A stretch of 64,000 nt of DNA from an uncultured Alistipes sp. (GTDB lineage: Bacteria; Bacteroidota; Bacteroidia; Bacteroidales; Rikenellaceae): the NCBI GenBank assembly GCA_900545315.1, contig UQYM01000001.1, forward strand, positions 84,551 through 148,550, written 5' to 3'. Position 1 is the first letter of the stretch, and every line of letters begins with the position of its first letter. The position numbers and the translations under genes are program-made. A model generated the notes under the pieces. It did no database searches. It saw only the letters and a program-made list of their open reading frames with translations, and was not told the DNA's origin. Positions 35,121 to 43,947 of the stretch are shown here, one piece after another.

Positions 35121-35801
35121 ATGGAAGGATTATTGCCGTTGTTGATAGCCATTGGAGCCTCTATTGCGCTTTCACTGTTGAAAAAGAAGCCTGCACAGCC
35201 GACCGAATCGGATCAATTACCACAGAATTCGCCGTGGGATGATCTCTTGGAAGAGATTGAACGGGCACGAAGGGCTAACGATCCTCAGCGACAGTCGCCT
35301 ACATCCACGTCCATACCCACGGAAGGGACGGTAGAACCTGTTGCTCCGGCGTCCATGAACTCCGTTCCGACCAAGTCAACTTCTACGGTCTCTCCTACTC
35401 CGGCTCGGAGTTCCGCTACACCACAGCGGTCCAATCCATCTTCACCATTACAAAAGTCGGTTGTGCAAACCGCTACAACGAAGCCTTCAAGGTCATCTGT
35501 CGCGTCTTCGACAGATACAGCTAAACCTAAATCTGAGGGTAATAGCTCTGTTTACGATAGCGGCGAGCAGGTGTTTTCATACGACGATGCGGCCATTCAG
35601 GCCGCTATGCAACGGGTTGGACAGATGCAGTCCATGTCTTCAATGGCAGTATGTGACTCGCCATCTTCGTATACGGATGCAGTTGATGATGAACAATCGG
35701 AGACCGTGGTAGGAATTGATGAATCCCTCTTCCCTGGCGGTTTTGATTTGCGAACCGGAGTGATCTACTCAGAGATACTTAAGCCTAAATTTAGAGATTG
35801 A
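35121..35801 (+). CDS. Small membrane protein with low-complexity linker, unknown
   Basis: A 226-residue protein of unknown function. Residues 1-18 form one hydrophobic segment, then KKK and an acidic helix (WDDLLEEIERARRAND). The next 80 residues are a Ser/Thr/Pro-rich, probably disordered linker. The C-terminal part contains a helical piece (DDAAIQAAMQRVGQMQ) and ends with FDLRTGVIYSEILKPKF, a short motif I recall at the C-terminus of other Bacteroidota membrane proteins of unknown role. Start: ATG 35121, though a GTG six bases earlier is in frame. It is the last gene of the peroxidase-recA-rsh unit, before a terminator. Confidence 0.75.
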   Translation: MEGLLPLLIAIGASIALSLLKKKPAQPTESDQLPQNSPWDDLLEEIERARRANDPQRQSPTSTSIPTEGTVEPVAPASMNSVPTKSTSTVSPTPARSSATPQRSNPSSPLQKSVVQTATTKPSRSSVASSTDTAKPKSEGNSSVYDSGEQVFSYDDAAIQAAMQRVGQMQSMSSMAVCDSPSSYTDAVDDEQSETVVGIDESLFPGGFDLRTGVIYSEILKPKFRD

Positions 35802-36123
35802 AGTAAGCGGTCGTTTTCGGTCGATATAGTTATGATTGGTAGGGGTCAATTTTTGACTCCTATTTTGTTTGATTAAAGCAGGGCCTAAGATACTTGATCT
35901 TCAAATAATGCCATATTTCCTCAAGATGGAATATTTATGAGCTTTTGTTTATTTCGTCGTGAATCTTTGGAAACAGTCTATTCTAAGATGCTACGTTATG
36001 GGTTAAAAGACAGCGGTAACCAAGCCGTAATGCTTTATGTGGGTGATACGTGAGCGCCCTAAGCTATTAATGTTTGTTGATATATCTGCTGGTTTCTCCC
36101 GACAAAGCAAACAAACAAAGGAA
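35802..36123. other. Convergent spacer, terminator only
   Basis: Apart from the terminator at 35841-35861 I see no gene, tRNA or repeat in this 322-base spacer between the membrane-protein gene and thiE. Confidence 0.6.
35841..35861 (+). terminator. Terminator of the recA-rsh operon
   Basis: AGGGGTCAA (35841-35849) pairs with TTGACTCCT (35853-35861), one G-T pair, three-T loop, followed by ATTTTGTTT. Confidence 0.8.
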
Positions 36124-36780
36124 CTATTTGGCGGGTAGTGAAATACTTTGCGATGTTTTAGCGTCTATTTTTGCTTTTAGCTGTTTTGCAGCCAATGTCG
36201 GATCGGCGGCGGAGCAGATGCAGGACACAACTGCTACTCCGTTTACTCCAGTAGCCATGACCCGTTCCACATTATCCAGGTGAATCCCCCCAATGGCCAC
36301 AGTTGGATGAACCGATAATTGTACAGCTTTGGCCGTACCTTCTAAACCGAAAGGAGCGGCTGTATCGGTTTTCGTTGGGGTGCTGAATATGGGGGAGATG
36401 CCAATGTAATCGATATCCAATCGGTTAGTCTCTTTGATCTGTTCGAAATTTTCGACAGATAATCCGATAATTTTGTCCGGGCCCAATAGCTGCCGTGCTA
36501 TGGCATATGGCATATCGGTTTGACCGAGGTGTACACCATCTGCCTGAATGGCTAAAGCTACATCGATGCGATCATTGATAATGAGAGGCACCTGAAATTT
36601 GCTTAATATTGTTTTGAGGCGTTGTCCCAATGCCACAAACTCTCTGGTCGAACAATCTTTTTCCCGTAATTGTACCATTGTGACGCCACCTCGAACAGCC
36701 TCCGTGACGATCCACTCCAGATCGCGTCCCAAGGATAGCGCTCGATCGGTGACCAAATACAGACTCGGATCAAATTTCAT
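36124..36780 (-). CDS. thiE: Thiamine-phosphate synthase
   Basis: A 218-residue ThiE that joins hydroxymethylpyrimidine diphosphate to thiazole phosphate to give thiamine phosphate. Motifs in order: LYLVTDRAL, VTMVQLREK, the pyrophosphate/metal part INDRIDVALAIQADGVHLGQTDM, and the C-terminal VAIGGI. It starts six bases after the thiM stop. Together ThiM and ThiE form the thiazole-salvage arm; thiD and the de novo genes are not in this window. Confidence 0.95.
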   Translation of the reverse strand: MKFDPSLYLVTDRALSLGRDLEWIVTEAVRGGVTMVQLREKDCSTREFVALGQRLKTILSKFQVPLIINDRIDVALAIQADGVHLGQTDMPYAIARQLLGPDKIIGLSVENFEQIKETNRLDIDYIGISPIFSTPTKTDTAAPFGLEGTAKAVQLSVHPTVAIGGIHLDNVERVMATGVNGVAVVSCICSAADPTLAAKQLKAKIDAKTSQSISLPAK

Positions 36781-36786
36781 GATTGA

Positions 36787-37605
36787 TTACTGTTGTTTCA
36801 GGGTGTTGACAATCAACTCAGGAGTGAGCAAGTACAGTTGATCTAAAAAGATGACTTGCAGGCTCCCCGGACCTTTGGATTGGCGGGCGGCTAACTCGCC
36901 GGCGATTCCCATCACGGCCATGGCGTGTGTGGCTGCCTCTAGCATATTGGAGTTGACCCCTGCAACAGCGCCGGTAATAGCGCTGGCGGTGCAACCCATT
37001 CCGGTGACTCGAGCCATCATTGGGGATCCATTTTTGAGAATATGTACGGTTTTGCCGTCTGTGATGTAATCTTCGACGCCACTGATGGCAATGACAGTAC
37101 CAAGCTGTTGGGCCAATGTCTGGGCCGTTTCGATAGCAATATTGGATGCTGTGGTGCTGTCCCCCCCTTTGGTTTTGATCTGTTGCTGTTTTGTATCTAA
37201 AAGTTCAGCCGCCAAAGCCATAATTTCGGATGCGTTGCCACGAATAATGGATGGGGTAAACTGTTTAAAAATTCGTCGGGCAGTTTGGTTTCGATAGGAG
37301 GTGGCCCCTACTCCAACCGGATCAAAAACAATCGGCACATTGTGCTCGAGAGCTGATCGTCCAGCCAACAACATTGCTTCGACCCAGGTTTCGCTGAGCG
37401 TGCCCATGTTGAGAACGACCGCCGAAGCCATAGCCGCCATTTCGGCCACCTCTTCCGGGGCATGTGCCATAACGGGCGAGGCCCCGATTGCCAATAGCGC
37501 ATTGGCCGTATTGTTCATGACCACAAAGTTGGTAATGTTGTGGACCAATGGGGCTTTTTGACGAATGGCGTCAATATCTCTGAGCAAATGTTCTGTGTTG
37601 ATCAT
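36787..37605 (-). CDS. thiM: Hydroxyethylthiazole kinase
   Basis: A 272-residue ribokinase-fold kinase that phosphorylates hydroxyethylthiazole in thiamine salvage. VHNITNFVVMNNTANALLA lies near the N-terminus and the ATP-site anion hole VTGMGCTASAITGA near residue 195. The ATG at 37605 is used; a TTG four codons upstream is also in frame. It follows the O-methyltransferase gene by 60 bases in the same direction, and that short gap leaves no space for a TPP riboswitch. Confidence 0.95.
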   Translation of the reverse strand: MINTEHLLRDIDAIRQKAPLVHNITNFVVMNNTANALLAIGASPVMAHAPEEVAEMAAMASAVVLNMGTLSETWVEAMLLAGRSALEHNVPIVFDPVGVGATSYRNQTARRIFKQFTPSIIRGNASEIMALAAELLDTKQQQIKTKGGDSTTASNIAIETAQTLAQQLGTVIAISGVEDYITDGKTVHILKNGSPMMARVTGMGCTASAITGAVAGVNSNMLEAATHAMAVMGIAGELAARQSKGPGSLQVIFLDQLYLLTPELIVNTLKQQ

Positions 37606-37665
37606 AGCAATCTGCAATTGGGATGATAAAGGCTTAAATGATAGGAAATTTTGTGAAAGGACTGT

Positions 37666-38301
37666 CTATTTAACGCGGATCAGATTCAGTCCGTCCCGTA
37701 GAGGAAGGATAACGTTTTCCACCCGATCATCTTCAACAACTATCCGGTTAAACTCTTTGATCCCCTCGGTAAAGCGATCGTGTGCTGGCGTGGGTTCCGT
37801 TACTTTGCCGTACCATAAGATGTTGTCGGCTAAAATGTAACTGCCGCTGTGAACAGCCGTTTCCATAACCATACGATAATATTGCGGATATTCCCGTTTG
37901 TCGCCGTCGATAAAGATCAGATCGAACGTTCCCAAGGTCGGGGCAATATCCAAAGCTGATCCGATATGTTGCACAATCCGTCCGGCCATCTGTTCCTCGG
38001 CCTGTCGGAAATATTTGGCAGCAATATCTTCCAATTCATCGTCAATCTCGATGGTGTGAAGCTCCCCACCCTTGTCGAGACCTTTGGCCATACAGATGGC
38101 CGAATAACCGGTAAAGGTCCCGATCTCGAGAATGCGTTTCGGAGCAAGCATTCGAACCAATATCTCCAGTAGTTTCCCTTGCAGGTGGCCCGAGATCATC
38201 CGGGGTTGAATCACCCGCATGTGGGTCTCACGATCCAAAGCGGTCAACAGAGGATCTTCCGGGGTGATGTGTTGGTCAATATAGTGTTCCAGATCGTTCA
38301 T
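37666..38301 (-). CDS. SAM-dependent O-methyltransferase (COMT-like)
   Basis: A 211-residue class I methyltransferase of the family that includes catechol and caffeoyl-CoA O-methyltransferases. The SAM-binding motif ILEIGTFTGYSAICMA and the metal-binding DLIFIDGDKREY are visible; the latter indicates metal dependence. Bacterial members act on small hydroxylated compounds or, in the related TrmR, on tRNA uridine; the substrate here is unknown. It lies 11 bases downstream of the M16 peptidase gene. Confidence 0.85.
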   Translation of the reverse strand: MNDLEHYIDQHITPEDPLLTALDRETHMRVIQPRMISGHLQGKLLEILVRMLAPKRILEIGTFTGYSAICMAKGLDKGGELHTIEIDDELEDIAAKYFRQAEEQMAGRIVQHIGSALDIAPTLGTFDLIFIDGDKREYPQYYRMVMETAVHSGSYILADNILWYGKVTEPTPAHDRFTEGIKEFNRIVVEDDRVENVILPLRDGLNLIRVK

Positions 38302-38312
38302 CGGGCTGAGTT

Positions 38313-39530
38313 TTATCGGTAAATTAGTGTCGAGAGATTGTTCCCGTAGATCTCCTGAGCCACTTCAACCAGATTGTCTATCGTGACGTTCTGTATTTTG
38401 CGACGTATCGAGTCTATCGTTTCAATCTGATTGTAGTATAGGTAATTGCGGGCTGCACTGAGCATGTAACTTTCGTTGTTCTCCATGGCTATGGTCATTT
38501 GACCAATATATTGCTTCTTGGCCATAGCGAGCAGATGTGGAGTTATTTCACCCCGTTTGAGTTTGTCGAGCTCTTTGTGGATCAATTCGATACACAAATC
38601 GATATTGTCACGGTCGCAACCAAAATAGATCGTTGAGATGCCGGTGTCACTCAGCGAGGTAAATCCGGCTTCGATCGTATAGGTCAATCCATTACGTTCA
38701 CGAACCACCAAGTTCAATAAGGAGTTGGCTGAAGGTCCACCCAACATGTTGGTCAGCAGCGATAGCGGGATTCGCTTCTCTTCCTGGAGATTGTAGGCCC
38801 GATTGCCGATGATGCAGTGTCCTTGGTGAGAGCTGCGGTGCAGGGTTTTGGTGTCTGGTTGGTAGTGATCGGTCCGATCCCTTTCAAAATTGCGCAGATG
38901 AGTTGGCGCATCAGCAAAATACCGGTTACACAGATCGGTAAAACGTTTGGGTGAAATATTGCCGATAATTGAAAAGACCATCTGATCGGTGTTGTAGGTA
39001 CGGCCGATGAATCGCAGCAGATCTTCCCGGTTGAATCGCATCAGTGAACTTTTGCTCCCGAGGATATTGTGCCCGAGCGATGTACCGGCAAAGACCATAT
39101 CTTCGAAATCGTCAAAAATCCGTTCAAAGGGGGTGTCTTTATAGGAGTTGATCTCGTCAATGATAATGCTCTTCTCTTTGTCGATCTCCTTTTGCGGAAA
39201 AACGGAGTGGAAAACGATATCGGCAATCAGTTCGGCTGCTTTGGCTACATCCCCCTTGAGCGTAGTGGTGTGAATAACAGTCTCCTCTTTGGTGGTGTAG
39301 GCATTCAGCTCGCCGCCGAGGTTTTCCAACCGACAGTTGATGTGGTACGCTTTGCGGTGCGTCGTCCCTTTGAAAAAGGAGTGCTCAAGCAGGTGGGCCA
39401 AACCGTACTCTGACGGCAGCTCATCACGGCTGCCTGTATTGACGGTCAGAGCACAATGAGCTACGGCCGAACGGACCTGCTTCAAAATACATCGAATACC
39501 GTTAGGTAAATTATATTGGATCAACTCCAT
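38313..39530 (-). CDS. M16 family zinc metallopeptidase
   Basis: A 405-residue pitrilysin-type peptidase. The inverted zinc motif HLLEH is at H46-H50, and the third ligand is probably E126 in SIIIDEINSY, 76 residues after E49, the usual spacing. Both halves of the repeated M16 fold appear present (second half from about residue 215), as in processing-peptidase-like bacterial enzymes of about 410 residues. No signal peptide is visible, so it is probably cytoplasmic. The ATG at 39530 is taken rather than the TTG at 39542. Confidence 0.9.
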   Translation of the reverse strand: MELIQYNLPNGIRCILKQVRSAVAHCALTVNTGSRDELPSEYGLAHLLEHSFFKGTTHRKAYHINCRLENLGGELNAYTTKEETVIHTTTLKGDVAKAAELIADIVFHSVFPQKEIDKEKSIIIDEINSYKDTPFERIFDDFEDMVFAGTSLGHNILGSKSSLMRFNREDLLRFIGRTYNTDQMVFSIIGNISPKRFTDLCNRYFADAPTHLRNFERDRTDHYQPDTKTLHRSSHQGHCIIGNRAYNLQEEKRIPLSLLTNMLGGPSANSLLNLVVRERNGLTYTIEAGFTSLSDTGISTIYFGCDRDNIDLCIELIHKELDKLKRGEITPHLLAMAKKQYIGQMTIAMENNESYMLSAARNYLYYNQIETIDSIRRKIQNVTIDNLVEVAQEIYGNNLSTLIYR

Positions 39531-39551
39531 GAGATTGCGCAAAAATAGAAA

Positions 39552-42533
39552 TTACTTGCCTGAACGACTCTTGCGTTGGGCTTTTGATGTTGCAGATGAA
39601 GCGGTTTGCTTTGTCGGACGGGATTTGGAAGGTTTGTCCGCAGCTGTTTGAGTTACCGGATCGGCTTTGCGTGCCGTATTCATGGCCAAAAAACGTCCGG
39701 TGTAGCTCTCTTTGCATTTTTTGAGTTCAGCCGGGGTGCCTTCAAACACCACATATCCCCCCTTATCTCCAGCCTCCGGTCCGAGGTCGATTACCCAGTC
39801 TGCCGATTTGATCACATCCATGTTGTGCTCGACAATCACGATGGTATGTCCTTTGGCCATCAAAGCGTTGAACGATTTGAGCAGTTTGCGGATGTCGTGG
39901 AAATGCAGGCCTGTGGTCGGTTCATCGAAGATGAACATAATGGGCTCTTGGGCATTCTCCTTGATCAGGAAGGAGGCGAGTTTGACACGCTGGCTCTCCC
40001 CTCCTGACAGGGTCGATGAGGATTGTCCCAGTTTGATATAACCTAATCCAACCTCTTGCAAGGTGCTCAATTTTTCGATGATCTTTCGATTGATGGGGTC
40101 CTTTTCCTGATATTGGCCGAAAAAGTCAATGGCATCATCCACGGTCATTTCCAGCACGTCGTAGATCGATTTGTTGTGGTACTTGACCTCCAGCACATCA
40201 TCTTTAAAGCGTTTGCCACCACAGGCTTCACATACCAACTCAACGTCGGCCATGAACTGCATGCTCACCTTGATTACCCCTTCACCTTGACACTCTTCGC
40301 AACGTCCGCCCACAATGTTGAACGAGAAGTGCGACGGATTCATGTTGTTGTGTTTGGCATACGGTTGGTCGGCAAACAGTTTGCGGATATCGTCGTAGGC
40401 TTTGATGTAGGTGACGGGGTTGGAACGCGATGATTTGCCTATCGGATTCTGATCGATGATCTCGATCGATTTGAGCCGATTCACATCGCCGGCAAGACCC
40501 GAAAAGCTGCCAGGCTTCAAACCGGTTTCATACAAGGCACGCCGTACGGCCGGATAGAGAATCCCCTTGACCAAAGATGATTTTCCGCTACCGCTGACAC
40601 CAGTTACACAGGTAATCACGCCGAGCGGGAATTTGACATCGATATGCTTTAGATTGTTCTCACAAGCCCCCTGTACCTCAATATAGCTGTTCCATTTACG
40701 GTACTGTTTCGGCTCATCGATTGTTTCCCGTCCGGTGATATATTTGGCGGTAAGGCTTGTCTCTGAGTGGACCAGATCCGCCACCGAACCTTGAAATACC
40801 ACCTCTCCGCCTTGATAACCGGCCAAAGGTCCAATATCGATGATGGTGTCTGCTGCCCGAATGATCTCCTCTTCGTGTTCGACAACAATAACGGTATTGC
40901 CCAAATCACGCAGCTTTTTGAGGACTCCGATCAGTTTGTGGGTATCCCGGGGGTGTAGTCCGATACTGGGTTCGTCGAGAATGTAGAGCGAGCCGACCAA
41001 GCTACTTCCCAAAGAGGTTGCCAGGTTGATGCGTTGGCTTTCGCCTCCAGAGAGCGTTGAAGAGAGTCGGTCGAGTGTCAAATATCCTAACCCGACTTCG
41101 TTCAGATATTCGAGCCGTGAGGTGATCTCGGTCAGAATACGGCTACCCGTTTGTCGGTCATGTTCGTCGAGCTTCAAATCCGCAAAGAAATGTTGCAACT
41201 CTTCGACCGGCATGGTGACCAGTTCGGTAATATTTTTGCCTCCGATTCGGACGTAGGTAGCCTCTTTGCGTAGGCGGCCTCCTTCGCATTCGGGGCAGAC
41301 GGTTTTCCCCGTGTAACGGGACAGCATAACCCGATATTGGATTTTGTACCGCTCGCTTTCCAAAAACTTGAAGAATTCGTCCAAACCGTGGAAATACTCA
41401 TTGCCTTTCCACAACAGGTGTTTTTCTTGTGGAGTGAGTTCGTAATAGGGACGATGAATCGGGAAGTTGAATTTTGAGGCGTGGGCAATCAGCTGATCTC
41501 TCCACCACTTCATGGTCTCTCCCCGCCAGCAGGCAATGGCGTTCTCGTAGATGCTTTTGGATTTGTCGGGTACAACCAGATCTTCGTCGATGCCGGTCAC
41601 TTTGCCATAGCCTTCGCATCGAGGGCAGGCCCCCATCGGATTATTAAAGCTGAACATATGCTCCGAGGGCTGTTCGAACTGCATACCATCCAATTCGAAA
41701 CGCGAGGAGAATTGTTCGATTTTCTCCTCTCCGTTTTGACTGATTACGAGATCGCACGTACCGTTGCCGGTGTTAAAAGCGGTGGAGACCGAATCGCCCA
41801 GTTTGCTGATCAACTCTTCGTCGTGGCTTGCTTTGACACGATCGATCACAATCTGGATTTTTGCTGGATCGTATTGTTCAGCCTGTTGTACAGCATCTTC
41901 AATATAGAGCATTTGGCCATCGACATGGATGCGCTGAAATCCTTCGCTGGAGAGGGCCAATAACTTTTCGATCACCCCTTGTCCTTCGCTGAGTTGCAAC
42001 GGAGCCGTGACCAGAACGCGGGTTCCTGGTTCGAGACCAACAATGTAATTGATCACGTCATCGACCGTATTGGAGGTCACCTCTCGGCCCGAAATAGGAG
42101 AAAAGGTGTGTCCGATACGTGCGAAAAGCAGTTTGAGGTAATCGTAGATCTCTGTTGAGGTGCCGACCGTTGAGCGGGGATTCCGGGTATTGACCTTCTG
42201 TTCGATGGCGATGGCCGGTGCAATACCGGTAATGAAATCGACATCAGGTTTGTTGATTTTTCCGAGGAACTGGCGGGCATAGGCCGAAAGGCTCTCCACA
42301 TACCGGCGCTGCCCTTCGGCAAAAATGGTGTCGAAGGCCAAAGTCGATTTTCCCGATCCCGACAGACCGGTAATTACCACCAACTGGTTATGCGGAATCT
42401 TTACCTCAATGTTTTTGAGGTTATGAACTCTTGCCCCCTTGACATGGATCATCTGGTGAGACGAAGACTCGGTTGGAATCTTCGTCTGGGTTGTGATAGA
42501 AGGGGTGCGTATGTCGGAACGTTGTTCGGACAC
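39552..42533 (-). CDS. uvrA: Excinuclease ABC subunit A
   Basis: A UvrA of 993 residues from the GTG at 42533, or 966 from the in-frame ATG at 42452. It is the damage-sensing ATPase of nucleotide excision repair. Two ABC modules are complete: Walker A GLSGSGKST and GVSGSGKSS, signatures LSGGESQRINLA and LSGGESQRVKLA. Zinc-type cysteine pairs appear in CPRCEGYG, CPECEGGR and CEECQGEG. The GTG start lies six bases after the pyrI stop, while the ATG leaves 87; the first 27 residues are Ser/Thr-rich and unlike the family, so the start is open. The C-terminal 35 residues are a basic Ser/Lys/Arg-rich tail beyond the usual end. Confidence 0.96.
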   Translation of the reverse strand: MSEQRSDIRTPSITTQTKIPTESSSHQMIHVKGARVHNLKNIEVKIPHNQLVVITGLSGSGKSTLAFDTIFAEGQRRYVESLSAYARQFLGKINKPDVDFITGIAPAIAIEQKVNTRNPRSTVGTSTEIYDYLKLLFARIGHTFSPISGREVTSNTVDDVINYIVGLEPGTRVLVTAPLQLSEGQGVIEKLLALSSEGFQRIHVDGQMLYIEDAVQQAEQYDPAKIQIVIDRVKASHDEELISKLGDSVSTAFNTGNGTCDLVISQNGEEKIEQFSSRFELDGMQFEQPSEHMFSFNNPMGACPRCEGYGKVTGIDEDLVVPDKSKSIYENAIACWRGETMKWWRDQLIAHASKFNFPIHRPYYELTPQEKHLLWKGNEYFHGLDEFFKFLESERYKIQYRVMLSRYTGKTVCPECEGGRLRKEATYVRIGGKNITELVTMPVEELQHFFADLKLDEHDRQTGSRILTEITSRLEYLNEVGLGYLTLDRLSSTLSGGESQRINLATSLGSSLVGSLYILDEPSIGLHPRDTHKLIGVLKKLRDLGNTVIVVEHEEEIIRAADTIIDIGPLAGYQGGEVVFQGSVADLVHSETSLTAKYITGRETIDEPKQYRKWNSYIEVQGACENNLKHIDVKFPLGVITCVTGVSGSGKSSLVKGILYPAVRRALYETGLKPGSFSGLAGDVNRLKSIEIIDQNPIGKSSRSNPVTYIKAYDDIRKLFADQPYAKHNNMNPSHFSFNIVGGRCEECQGEGVIKVSMQFMADVELVCEACGGKRFKDDVLEVKYHNKSIYDVLEMTVDDAIDFFGQYQEKDPINRKIIEKLSTLQEVGLGYIKLGQSSSTLSGGESQRVKLASFLIKENAQEPIMFIFDEPTTGLHFHDIRKLLKSFNALMAKGHTIVIVEHNMDVIKSADWVIDLGPEAGDKGGYVVFEGTPAELKKCKESYTGRFLAMNTARKADPVTQTAADKPSKSRPTKQTASSATSKAQRKSRSGK

Positions 42534-42539
42534 GGCTGT

Positions 42540-43001
42540 CTATTTGGCAATCTCGATACTGTTTTGGTGGGTGATCTTCTCGCAGTATTTGCACCGCAGC
42601 GAGATTTCGTCACCTTGCAGCACCGTGAATGAGGTACGAACGGGTTCCATGTTGGTGATGCACTTAGGGTTGGCGCATTTCACGAAACCTTCGATGGTCT
42701 CGGGAACCTCGACGGCCCGTTTTTCGACCACTTCGTAGTTTTTGATAATGTTGACTACGGCCATCGGAGCTACCAGAGCGATGCGGTTGATCTCATCCTG
42801 TTGGCAAAAGCGATCCGTAATCTTGATGATCGCTTTGGTCCCCATCCGTTTGCTCTCGAGGTTCATGCCGAACGTAATGCGGTGCGTCTCGGTGTCGAGA
42901 CCCAATATCTTGATGATTTTGAACAGACTGTTGGCCGGAATATGATCGATGACGGTACCGTTCTCGATTGCCCGGACTTCTAATGTTCCTTCCATGACCA
43001 T
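42540..43001 (-). CDS. pyrI: Aspartate carbamoyltransferase regulatory subunit
   Basis: A 153-residue regulatory chain of aspartate transcarbamoylase. The N-terminal nucleotide-binding domain (NGTVIDHIPANSLFKIIKIL) is followed by the C-terminal zinc domain with four cysteines in CANPKC (C-x4-C) and CKYC (C-x2-C), which contact the catalytic chain. Its presence predicts allosteric control by CTP/UTP and ATP. It begins 16 bases after pyrB; the second ATG at 42995 is an equal candidate. Confidence 0.97.
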   Translation of the reverse strand: MVMEGTLEVRAIENGTVIDHIPANSLFKIIKILGLDTETHRITFGMNLESKRMGTKAIIKITDRFCQQDEINRIALVAPMAVVNIIKNYEVVEKRAVEVPETIEGFVKCANPKCITNMEPVRTSFTVLQGDEISLRCKYCEKITHQNSIEIAK

Positions 43002-43017
43002 GGCTATATCGACTGTT

Positions 43018-43929
43018 TTATTTGACTACGCCCAGCAGGTAACTGATGATTGCCATGCGGGTGTAAACTCCGTTTTCGGTTTGTTGGAAATAGTAGGCTT
43101 TGGGGTTGGCGTCCACATTTTCGGCGATCTCACCGACACGAGGCAGCGGATGCAGAATGCGCATGTTCTCTTTGGTATCTTTGAGCATACTGTTTTTGAG
43201 CACATACACATGTTTGACCCGTTCGTATTCCATGGGGTCAGAGAAACGTTCCCGTTGTACGCGGGTCATATAGACGATGTCGGCCTCTTTGATCGCATCT
43301 TCAATACGGCTGGTCTCGGTGTAGGAAATCCCCTTTTCGCGCAGGAACAGTTTGTACTCTTCCGGCATTTTCAACTCTTCGGGAGCCACAAAGGTAAAGG
43401 TGGGATTGAAGTGTGAAAGGGCTTGCAATAGCGAGTGTACGGTACGCCCGTATTTCAGGTCACCGACCATCATGATGTTGATATGGTCGAGTTTGCCCTG
43501 TGTCTTTTTGATCGAATAGAGGTCCAGCAGTGTTTGGCTCGGATGCTGGTTGGCTCCGTCACCGGCATTGACGACCGGCACTTTTGAAATTTCGCTGGCA
43601 TAACGGGCAGCCCCTTCGATGTAGTGGCGCATCACAATCATGTCGCAGTAGTTTGAGATCACCATGATCGTATCGTGGAAGGTCTCCCCTTTTGACACGC
43701 TGGTGTTGGCGGTATCTGAGAAGCCGATTACACGGCCCCCCAAATGGTTGATTGCGCTCTCGAAACTCAACCGTGTGCGGGTCGATGGCTCGAAGAAGAG
43801 CGATGCGATGACTTTGCCGGCCAATACCTGCTGATGAGGATCGGCCTCAAAACGTGCGGCCAGATCCATGATCTTGAGTATCTCGTCGCGTGAAAAATCG
43901 TTGATCGATACCAGGTTTTTCTTTCCCAT
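43018..43929 (-). CDS. pyrB: Aspartate carbamoyltransferase catalytic subunit
   Basis: A 303-residue catalytic chain that makes N-carbamoyl-aspartate in pyrimidine synthesis. The carbamoyl-phosphate site FFEPSTRTRLSFE (about residue 47) and HPSQTLLDLYSI, DLKYGRTVHSL and LHPLPRV blocks are in family order. It is followed by pyrI, as expected for the dodecameric holoenzyme. No attenuator-like hairpin is visible in the 18-base gap before it, so control at this site by pyrimidine attenuation is not supported. Confidence 0.98.
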   Translation of the reverse strand: MGKKNLVSINDFSRDEILKIMDLAARFEADPHQQVLAGKVIASLFFEPSTRTRLSFESAINHLGGRVIGFSDTANTSVSKGETFHDTIMVISNYCDMIVMRHYIEGAARYASEISKVPVVNAGDGANQHPSQTLLDLYSIKKTQGKLDHINIMMVGDLKYGRTVHSLLQALSHFNPTFTFVAPEELKMPEEYKLFLREKGISYTETSRIEDAIKEADIVYMTRVQRERFSDPMEYERVKHVYVLKNSMLKDTKENMRILHPLPRVGEIAENVDANPKAYYFQQTENGVYTRMAIISYLLGVVK

Positions 43930-43947
43930 AACCTTTCTTGAGTTATT

